Below are positions 1 to 5,600 of a DNA stretch of 5,600 nucleotides, in pieces. The stretch's first letter is position 1; the number at the start of each line of letters is the position of its first letter. The notes under the pieces were generated by a model. It worked only from the letters and a program-made list of their open reading frames with translations, did no database searches and was not told the origin of the DNA. The position numbers and the translations under genes were made by a program. Origin of the DNA: Caldisericaceae bacterium (GTDB lineage Bacteria > Caldisericota > Caldisericia > Caldisericales > Caldisericaceae); the NCBI GenBank assembly GCA_026987225.1, contig JALSNB010000025.1, forward strand, positions 1-5,600, in the 5' to 3' direction.

Positions 1-7
1 GGTGATC
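1..7 (+). promoter_or_regulatory. Shine-Dalgarno sequence of htrA (left part outside window)
   Basis: GGTGATC matches the 3' half of the full anti-Shine-Dalgarno complement (AAGGAGGTGATC) and ends 3 bases before ATG at 11. It decides the start: the GTG at 2 sits within the ribosome-binding site. The preceding GGA of the motif would lie outside the window and is inferred, not seen. Confidence 0.6.
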
Positions 8-10
8 AGA

Positions 11-1201
11 ATGGAAGAAACGAGAAGCAGAAGTTGGGTTGTAACACTTATCATCGGGATCATCATCGGCGGCATTCTCGGAGGCATTTTTGGAACTTAC
101 CTTGTTTTCCAGAATCCGAAGATGTTTCCCTGGGCAAACAAAGTGGCCGTAGCCCCAACGAAACCGTCTCCGCAAACTCCACCGGTAGTATCGGTTACAC
201 AACCTGGTATCGAACAGGCTGTTGAAAATGTTGTTCAAAAAGCATCGCCTGCTGTTGTGAGGATTGTATCCACAAAGGAAGTTATGGATTTCTTCTTCTT
301 GCAGGTTGTGCCGCAACAGGGGCTTGGCTCCGGAGTAATCATAAGGCCTGACGGGCTTATCCTGACAAACAATCATGTAATCGAAGATGCAAGCAAAATA
401 CAGGTTACGTTAAGCAACGGAAAGACATACAAAGGAAAAGTGGTTGGTGCCGATCCGATAAGCGATGTGGCACTTGTAAAAATAGATGCTAAAAATCTTC
501 CGTATCTTGAACTCGGGGATTCTTCCAAACTGAAAGTCGGTCAGTTTGTTGTCGCTATAGGCAATCCGTACGGACTGGATCACACAGTAACAGTAGGCGT
601 AATCAGTGCACTTGAAAGAAATATAAACGTAGGGAATAAAACAATGCACGGAATTATACAAACGGATGCGGCAATTAATCCCGGTAACAGCGGAGGGCCA
701 CTCGTGTCGCTTGACGGAAAAGTTGTGGGCATAAACACAATGATATATCAAAATGCTCAGGGACTTGGTTTTGCAGTATCGGCCAACACCTGCAAAAAAG
801 TTATAAACAGTATCTTGAAAAACGGTAAAGTGGAATGGCCTTTCCTTGGAGTGGAAGTAACCACAATGACTCAAGAGCTTGCAGATCAGTTAAAAATGAA
901 ATTTACCCCCGGCGTATTGGTTGCAAGAGTTATAAAAGGATCTGCGGCCGATAAAGCGGGAATAAAGCAAGGAGACATTATAACGGCAATTGACGGAAAA
1001 CAGGTTACAAGTTCGGATCAATTAATTAACATTATTCGTTCTCATAATGTAGGAGATCACATTATCGTGGAAATCGTAAGAAAAGGACTTAAAGAGAGCT
1101 TGAGGCTCGAAGTGGTGCTTCAGGCGCAACCGAATCCGAAGAGTCAAAACAAACAGAAAAACGAAAATCCTCTGAGTCCTTTCTTTAATTTTAGTCCGTA
1201 A
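11..1201 (+). CDS. htrA: HtrA/DegP-family membrane-anchored serine protease, one PDZ domain
   Basis: Predicted 396-residue trypsin-like (S1C family) protease for quality control of misfolded proteins outside the cytoplasmic membrane. Residues 1-8 are short and charged (Arg5, Arg7). Residues 9-33 form one glycine-rich transmembrane helix with no signal-peptidase site evident, so it is probably an anchor. A Pro/Thr/Val-rich linker spans about 45-65. The protease domain covers about 66-270, with the triad His122 (TNNHVI), Asp152 (DPISDVALVKI) and Ser227 (GNSGGPL) all intact. A single PDZ domain covers about 277-370 (FLGVEV, then AGIKQGDII). Residues 371-396 are a low-complexity Gln/Asn/Lys/Pro tail. 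The length fits single-PDZ, DegS- or Firmicutes-type HtrA. A GTG at 2 is also in frame, but it lies inside a Shine-Dalgarno-like GGTGATC, so ATG at 11 is preferred. The gene is convergent with priA. Family assignment is very secure; the physiological substrate is unknown. Confidence 0.95.
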   Translation: MEETRSRSWVVTLIIGIIIGGILGGIFGTYLVFQNPKMFPWANKVAVAPTKPSPQTPPVVSVTQPGIEQAVENVVQKASPAVVRIVSTKEVMDFFFLQVVPQQGLGSGVIIRPDGLILTNNHVIEDASKIQVTLSNGKTYKGKVVGADPISDVALVKIDAKNLPYLELGDSSKLKVGQFVVAIGNPYGLDHTVTVGVISALERNINVGNKTMHGIIQTDAAINPGNSGGPLVSLDGKVVGINTMIYQNAQGLGFAVSANTCKKVINSILKNGKVEWPFLGVEVTTMTQELADQLKMKFTPGVLVARVIKGSAADKAGIKQGDIITAIDGKQVTSSDQLINIIRSHNVGDHIIVEIVRKGLKESLRLEVVLQAQPNPKSQNKQKNENPLSPFFNFSP

Positions 1202-1214
1202 AAGCTTTAATCAC

Positions 1215-1235
1215 GGGGCGGGTTTAACCCGCCTC
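1215..1235. terminator. GC-rich hairpin between convergent htrA and priA, candidate terminator
   Basis: GGCGGG (1217-1222) pairs with CCCGCC (1228-1233) around the loop TTTAA. A T-A pair at 1223/1227 can close the loop further. On the plus-strand RNA the stem extends by a G-U pair (1216/1234) and a G-C pair (1215/1235). On the minus-strand RNA that wobble becomes an A-C mismatch, so the hairpin is somewhat stronger for htrA transcripts. Neither side has a clean T-run: the plus side continues CATGTATTCTC and the minus side GTGATTAAAGC. It is therefore a plausible but imperfect intrinsic terminator. The priA stop codon (1224-1226) lies in the loop. Confidence 0.5.
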
Positions 1236-3533
1236 CATGTATTCTCTTGCAGATAAGAAAGACGAAACCGAAATTTTAATTTTCCCGGATTTGTTAATAA
1301 AATTCATAAACACATTTCTTATTTCGTCGCATAACACTTCCGTTTTAACACTTATCTCGAAATAATAAATATCGCCTCTGCGTTCGATAGGTGCCGGAGA
1401 AGGCCCGAGAATTTGCACATTCTTCCGCTTGCTTTTTTCTTCAAGGTAATTTTTAAACTCGTTTGCATATTGATAAACATCTTCCTTTGTTTTTCCCGAA
1501 AACGAGAAAGTATGCAAGTTCATAAACGGCGGATATTTTAGCTGTTTTCTCAGTTCAAACTCTTCCTTAAAGAAATGTGTAAAATCAAGGTTCCTTGCAA
1601 ACTTAAGGGCAAAATGCTCCGGCAAATAGGTTTGAACAACTACTTCTCTGTTCTTCATTTCCACAGATGCATTTGCAATAACCCTGAACGTATTAAACGA
1701 GGCATTGAACGAATAGTGATTTAAAAAAATATCTATACTGATAAATGCAAAAAATTCAATATTGCTCAAATCAAGATGACTCAATAAAAATTCCGTTCCT
1801 ATGAAAATTGTTTTCGAATAATTGCTCGATTGTATAACGGATCTGCTGCCGTTTTCACTTACAAGCTTCACAATATTTGCTTCTTTGTAATCCCTTCTGA
1901 TGAGTTCTTCAAGCTTTTGTATTCCACCCGAGAAATATTTTATATTCGGGCTTTTACAGCGGGGACATATGTCAGGAGGCTTTTCGGTATATCCGCAAAT
2001 AGGACACACAAGAAGATTTTTTTCCTTATCATAGTAAAGGGGAACGGAACATTTAGGGCATCTCATCACATATCCGCATTCCCTGCACATAACAAAAGTG
2101 GAGTAGCTTTTTCTGTTTAGAAGTATTGCAACGTTTTGCTCGTTTTTTACGGCTTCTCCAATCTTTTTTTGTAGGTAAAGAGATAGCATTTTCCAATTTT
2201 TCTTTTTAAATTCCTCTTTCATGTCCACTACTTTTACGTTATTTTTTAGGTTCCCTTTAATTTCGTCAGTTATCCTACCGGATTCAATCAGCATAAAGAC
2301 ATGTTCGTCAGGAACGGATGTCGAAAATATCACGTTCAGTTTTTCAATAATACCTTTTTTGATTGCTGCAACTTCAACGTCAAAAGGTGTAAAATCGGAC
2401 TGCCTGAAATATTTTGAAGACGCATCCTCGATTATCAGATATTTGAGGCCGGGTATTTCCAAAAACAACGGGAAAAAAGTCGAGAGTATGATTCTTTTAT
2501 TGTTAAAATAGATTGCCTCTATCAATTTTCTCTTGTTTCCGCCGTTCCACACAAAAACGTCTTCTTTGAATTCTTTTTTGTACAGTTCTTTTACCCTGTT
2601 TATCAAAGCAATTTCCGGAAAAATGATAAGGGCTTTACCGTCGGAGTTTTTTAACATCTTTATAATTTCTGCTGTGCGTTCCTTTATCGGCATTCTATCT
2701 ATAAGAACAAATGAGGCAGATATGGATTCGGTATTTGAGCGTGAAGTTTCATAAGCTTTTTTGATGATGTTTTTATTAACAAGAAATTTTATCGCCTTTT
2801 TACCGTATTTTATCTTTTTCTTAAGTTCCGTTTCCCTGATAGGCGAAGAAGAGTTCAAAAGACGTGCAATTATTTGAATTACGGAGTTTTTAAGAGTTCT
2901 GTCTTTAATCGAAAAAATTATATTTTCCGCATCGTTTTTTTTAACATTGAGCAAATAGTAATTCTTGGAACGCTTCTCTATTATATTCTTCCTTTCTATA
3001 AAACCCGCTTCTTCGAATTTTTTCAGATAACGCTCCGCTGCACTTCCAAAGTGTTTTCTTACAATACTTACGGGCAAAATTTTTCTTATTGCAATGAACA
3101 ATGCGATTTGCTTTTCAACATTACCTGAGTTTTGCGTTTCATGAGTTAATCCCTGGGGATCCTTGCAAATAATGTATTTTCTGTATTTTTCGTCAAAAAT
3201 ACTCCCCAACACTTTATTGAACAATATGTGAACTGGTATGAAATATTTCTCCGATACAAATCTTATGAGTTCTATTGTATTTTTACCGATTATCGGAGCA
3301 CCTACAATTTTTGTGATGCTCTTTAATTCTTTTATTTGAGACGCACTAACTTCTTTTAATGAAAATACAATTCCTGAATGCGGTTCGTCTTTTTTTCCAA
3401 ACGGTATTTCTACTCTGCTTCCGACTTCTATCTCACCATATAAAGAGGGGGGAACAACGTAGTAGAAAAGGTCCTTTTTAATGTTTAACCCGTCTACTAC
3501 TATTCCCCCTATTAAAAACTTGCTATTTGCCAA
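1224..3533 (-). CDS. priA: Primosomal protein N' (PriA), apparent pseudohelicase
   Basis: 769-residue PriA homologue; E. coli PriA has 732. PriA recognises stalled or collapsed forks and reloads the replisome. The N-terminal 3'-end-binding domain is at about 8-105 (LFYYVVP, GSRVEIPFG). Two winged-helix-like segments lie near 140-185 and 215-262. The helicase core spans about 275-635 and contains the zinc module with all eight ligands: Cys483/486, 492/495, 510/513 and 523/526. The C-terminal domain shows RKQLKYPPF (662-670) and ILGPSPAPIERRG (708-720). The helicase motifs are degenerate: DRMPIKERTAE replaces the Walker A GVTGSGKTEVY, EDAS replaces DEEH, and the QVAGRAGR motif is absent. PriA lacking functional helicase motifs is known in Deinococcus and suspected in actinobacteria. 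The TTG start overlaps the metK stop by 11 bases. It has no clear Shine-Dalgarno and an in-frame stop 10 bases upstream, so coupled translation is likely. The reading frame is intact, which argues against a pseudogene. Confidence 0.93.
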   Translation of the reverse strand: MANSKFLIGGIVVDGLNIKKDLFYYVVPPSLYGEIEVGSRVEIPFGKKDEPHSGIVFSLKEVSASQIKELKSITKIVGAPIIGKNTIELIRFVSEKYFIPVHILFNKVLGSIFDEKYRKYIICKDPQGLTHETQNSGNVEKQIALFIAIRKILPVSIVRKHFGSAAERYLKKFEEAGFIERKNIIEKRSKNYYLLNVKKNDAENIIFSIKDRTLKNSVIQIIARLLNSSSPIRETELKKKIKYGKKAIKFLVNKNIIKKAYETSRSNTESISASFVLIDRMPIKERTAEIIKMLKNSDGKALIIFPEIALINRVKELYKKEFKEDVFVWNGGNKRKLIEAIYFNNKRIILSTFFPLFLEIPGLKYLIIEDASSKYFRQSDFTPFDVEVAAIKKGIIEKLNVIFSTSVPDEHVFMLIESGRITDEIKGNLKNNVKVVDMKEEFKKKNWKMLSLYLQKKIGEAVKNEQNVAILLNRKSYSTFVMCRECGYVMRCPKCSVPLYYDKEKNLLVCPICGYTEKPPDICPRCKSPNIKYFSGGIQKLEELIRRDYKEANIVKLVSENGSRSVIQSSNYSKTIFIGTEFLLSHLDLSNIEFFAFISIDIFLNHYSFNASFNTFRVIANASVEMKNREVVVQTYLPEHFALKFARNLDFTHFFKEEFELRKQLKYPPFMNLHTFSFSGKTKEDVYQYANEFKNYLEEKSKRKNVQILGPSPAPIERRGDIYYFEISVKTEVLCDEIRNVFMNFINKSGKIKISVSSFLSAREYMEAG
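1956..2087 (-). other. Zinc-binding (cysteine-rich) module of PriA
   Basis: Four CxxC pairs, at residues 483-486, 492-495, 510-513 and 523-526, match the PriA cysteine-rich region that binds two Zn ions and contacts primosome partners and DNA. The local signatures CRECGYVMRCPKC and CPICGY are close to the family consensus. This block is the best-conserved part of the otherwise degenerate helicase core. Confidence 0.9.
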
Positions 3534-4731
3534 GTTTTGCTTTTAATTCATCCGCCAAATCCGTTTTCTCCCATGTGAAACCGGGTTCGTTTCTACCGAA
3601 GTGTCCGTAAGAAGCCGTCCTCTGATATATCGGTTTTAAAAGATCGAGTTTTTTGATAATACCTCTCGGAGAAAGGTCTACGAGTTCCTTTAACGCCTTT
3701 TCGATTTCCGCATCCGGCACAACTCCCGTACCAAACGTATCAACCATAAACGAAACAGGCTGAACTTCACCTATGATATAGGCGGCTTGAATGAGGCATT
3801 CTTTTGCCAAACCCGCTGCAACAACGTTCTTTGCAAGATACCTCATCATATAAGTTGCGGATCTGTCAACTTTCGTAGGGTCTTTTCCAGAGAATGCACC
3901 TCCGCCGTGCGGCGCAATACCGCCATACGTATCAACTTCAAGTTTCCTTCCCGTCATACCCGTATCGGACTGAGGGCCACCGACTACGAATTTACCTGTG
4001 GGATTAATATGGAATCGTGTTTTATCCGTTATCAAATGGTCCGGAATTACGGGAAGCGCAACGGCACGCACGATTCTCTGCCTCGCATCTTCTGACATAT
4101 GAGAAGGATCGTTTTTGTCAAGCAAATCTTCCGTATGCTGAGTGGATATTACAACATCCGTTACTTCCACAGCCTTTCCGCCTTCGTATCTCAATGTCAC
4201 CTGTGCTTTTCCGTCCGGCCCGAGGAAAGGCCCCACATCTTTCGGTTCACCGCTTTTACGCACTTTTGCAAGCTGTTCCGTAAGTTTATGCGCAAGAACG
4301 ATAGGCAGAGGCATAAGTTCTTCCGTTTCATCGGTAGCGTAGCCGTACATTACACCTTGATCACCAGCTCCGCCTCTGTCAACACCTTGAGCAATATCCG
4401 GGGATTGCCTACCAACTGCATTGAGAACCGCGCACGTATGATAATCGAATCCGTATTTCGGGGATGTATATCCAACTTCTTTGACAGTTTGCCTTGCAAT
4501 GTCGGAAATATCCACCCAAGCATGTGTCGTTATTTCGCCACCTACAATAATCAATCCGTGCGTAACGTAGGTTTCGCACGCTACACGACTTTCGCCTATT
4601 TTGTTATGCTCAATGTCGGATTTCAAAATTTCATCCAGGATTTTATCGGATATTTGATCCGCCAACTTATCCGGATGTCCTTCGGTTACAGATTCGGATG
4701 TTACAAATCTCATTTCTTCGTTTCTTACCAT
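3523..4731 (-). CDS. metK: S-adenosylmethionine synthetase (methionine adenosyltransferase)
   Basis: Cytoplasmic enzyme making S-adenosylmethionine, pyrophosphate and phosphate from methionine and ATP; it normally works as a tetramer. At 402 residues it has slightly more than the roughly 384-400 usual for bacterial MetK. Visible signatures are TSESVTEGHPDK (11-22, with His19 at the active site), GAGDQG (121-126, the methionine/ATP loop signature) and the P-loop-like GGGAFSGKDPTKVDRSA (276-292). HFGR at 377-380 near the C terminus is also typical. All key motifs are intact. The start at Met1 is supported by TAGGAGGT 5 bases upstream. Met7 (MRFVTSE) would give the more usual N terminus but has a weaker ribosome-binding site. 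It lies 3 bases after coaBC and overlaps priA, so no room exists for its own leader or a SAM riboswitch; any control must act on the upstream operon promoter. This sequence is visibly GC-richer than priA. Confidence 0.98.
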   Translation of the reverse strand: MVRNEEMRFVTSESVTEGHPDKLADQISDKILDEILKSDIEHNKIGESRVACETYVTHGLIIVGGEITTHAWVDISDIARQTVKEVGYTSPKYGFDYHTCAVLNAVGRQSPDIAQGVDRGGAGDQGVMYGYATDETEELMPLPIVLAHKLTEQLAKVRKSGEPKDVGPFLGPDGKAQVTLRYEGGKAVEVTDVVISTQHTEDLLDKNDPSHMSEDARQRIVRAVALPVIPDHLITDKTRFHINPTGKFVVGGPQSDTGMTGRKLEVDTYGGIAPHGGGAFSGKDPTKVDRSATYMMRYLAKNVVAAGLAKECLIQAAYIIGEVQPVSFMVDTFGTGVVPDAEIEKALKELVDLSPRGIIKKLDLLKPIYQRTASYGHFGRNEPGFTWEKTDLADELKAKLGK

Positions 4732-4734
4732 TTT

Positions 4735-5600
4735 TTACCTCCTATCCATATATTCTTTTAAAAAATTTAAAATCTCAACTGCAATTTCATCTTTTGTCAT
4801 GTTAATTAGGCGCTTCTTATTTCCGTCCTTATCCATAAGTATAGCAGAACCTGATTCACTTCCAATATTTTTGGGGCTATTTGCCACTACAATATCCATA
4901 TTCTTCTCTTTCATCTTTTTAATTGCGTTTTTTTCCAATTCTTCTGTTTGCAGAGCAAAACCCACTATTATTTTTTTGCCTTTTTTGTGCGATATGTTTT
5001 TAAGTATATCCGGAGTGGACACAAGTTTAAATTCGAGATTTTCCAATTTTTTAATTTTACTCTTGCTTGTCCTTTCGGGTTTAAAATCAACAGGTGCTGC
5101 CGACATTATAAGTATATCGGCATTATCGAAAGCCTTACTCGTTTCCGTTAGTAAATCTTCCGTCGTTTCAACAAATGTTATCTTATCCACATAAGGCAAC
5201 TCGACTCTCACACTACCCGCTATCAAATGAACATTCGCACCGAGTAACTTGGCATGCATGGCAATCAGAGAACCGAGTAACCCGCTTGAACCGTTAGTAA
5301 TAAATCTTACCGGATCAATGTATTCTTTTGTTGCCCCGCATGTCACTACTACTTTTTTATCGGAAAGGGGGCCATCTCTATTCATTGAGAAAACAACCGT
5401 TTGAGCAATTTTTGACACTTCCGAAAGCCTTCCTTTACCGATGCTTCTGTCTGCAAGCTCACCGTTATCCGGCCCGATAAAAATTACACCCATACGTTTT
5501 AAAATTTCCACGTTTCGTTGAGTTATAGGATTTTCCCACATTTTATTATTCATCGCCGGAGCAATAAAAACATTTTTTCGCAAACCATGTGCAAGGATAG
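4735..5600 (-). CDS. coaBC: Bifunctional CoaBC (Dfp): phosphopantothenoylcysteine decarboxylase / phosphopantothenate-cysteine ligase, N-terminus outside window
   Basis: Two-domain coenzyme A biosynthesis enzyme. CoaB joins 4'-phosphopantothenate to cysteine using CTP, and FMN-dependent CoaC decarboxylates the product to 4'-phosphopantetheine. The frame is open to the window edge: a TTG at 5583 is an internal Leu codon, and roughly 110 N-terminal residues, including the catalytic His and the FMN-binding part, are missing. The 287 visible residues (numbered from the first complete codon) contain the CoaC signature PAMNNKMW (14-21) and the clamp segment LADRSIGKGRL (48-58). CoaB starts at about 81 with GATKEYIDPVRFITN, then SSG (104-106), SAAPVDFKP (166-174), KSKIKK (179-184, the family's essential Lys region), TPDIL (195-199) and VVGFALQTE. 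Oddities are Asp50-Arg51 where the family usually has Cys-Gly, and Leu107 where Lys is usual after SSG. It is the first visible gene of the coaBC-metK-priA run. Confidence 0.95.
   Translation of the reverse strand, partial: ILAHGLRKNVFIAPAMNNKMWENPITQRNVEILKRMGVIFIGPDNGELADRSIGKGRLSEVSKIAQTVVFSMNRDGPLSDKKVVVTCGATKEYIDPVRFITNGSSGLLGSLIAMHAKLLGANVHLIAGSVRVELPYVDKITFVETTEDLLTETSKAFDNADILIMSAAPVDFKPERTSKSKIKKLENLEFKLVSTPDILKNISHKKGKKIIVGFALQTEELEKNAIKKMKEKNMDIVVANSPKNIGSESGSAILMDKDGNKKRLINMTKDEIAVEILNFLKEYMDRR
4737..4744 (-). promoter_or_regulatory. Shine-Dalgarno sequence of metK, inside the coaBC 3' end
   Basis: On the minus strand TAGGAGGT precedes ATG by 5 bases. The same bases encode the last Arg-Arg codons (AGG AGG) of coaBC and the first base of its TAA stop. 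This fixes the metK start at 4731 and implies that ribosomes finishing coaBC reach the metK initiation site. Confidence 0.85.

Noticed and set aside
2..10. GTG at 2 as the htrA start
   Set aside because: It falls inside GGTGATC, the ribosome-binding site for ATG at 11, and would add only Met-Ile-Arg.
410..874. 154-codon open frame on the minus strand opposite htrA
   Set aside because: Antisense to the protease core, which contains the catalytic Asp and Ser. The Cys/Tyr/His-rich translation is typical of a shadow frame.
1200..1209. TAAAGCTTTA-like palindrome after htrA as a second terminator or operator
   Set aside because: Too short and AT-rich to be meaningful on its own.
1830..3128. Several 70-100-codon open frames on the plus strand opposite priA
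   Set aside because: All overlap the continuous priA frame, lack start signals and have no recognisable domains.
1224..3533. priA as a pseudogene
   Set aside because: The frame is uninterrupted over 769 codons, all zinc ligands and C-terminal signatures are kept, and it remains tightly embedded in the operon. Loss is confined to the ATPase motifs.
4099..4761. 220-codon open frame on the plus strand opposite metK
   Set aside because: It lies wholly antisense to a strongly conserved metK, its translation resembles no family I recognise, and it has no good ribosome-binding site. It is a by-product of metK codon use.
5581..5583. TTG as the start of coaBC
   Set aside because: The frame stays open to the window edge, and the conserved PAMN motif would be only 14 residues from the N terminus, far too close for a CoaC domain. 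The gene is cut by the window edge.

Overview
The window looks like a stretch of ordinary bacterial chromosome with moderate-to-low GC. It is almost fully coding, with four genes and no RNA genes, mobile elements, CRISPR arrays or long intergenic gaps. Strong Shine-Dalgarno sequences, TTG start use, tight gene packing and the coaBC-metK-priA order suggest a Firmicutes-like or deep-branching thermophile-like bacterium. The exact lineage cannot be fixed from this sequence.

Layout: a plus-strand gene at 11-1201 encodes a membrane-anchored HtrA/DegP-type serine protease with one PDZ domain. It converges on a minus-strand cluster, read right to left. The cluster is coaBC (4735-5600, its N-terminal part lying beyond the window), then metK (3523-4731), then priA (1224-3533). 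Only 22 bases separate the htrA and priA stop codons, and a GC-rich hairpin in that gap extends into the last codons of priA. Within the cluster, coaBC and metK are 3 bases apart and metK and priA overlap by 11 bases, so the three are probably co-transcribed and translationally coupled.

Roles: coaBC makes 4'-phosphopantetheine for coenzyme A and metK makes S-adenosylmethionine. priA would load the replisome at collapsed forks, and htrA handles damaged proteins outside the cytoplasmic membrane. The first three share housekeeping status and an operon, not a pathway.

The most notable observation is that PriA keeps its DNA-binding, zinc-binding and C-terminal regions but has lost essentially every helicase/ATPase motif, so it reads as a pseudohelicase. 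Second, the CoaC domain has Asp-Arg where the family normally has the active-site Cys-Gly. I saw no sign of an undescribed multi-gene system.
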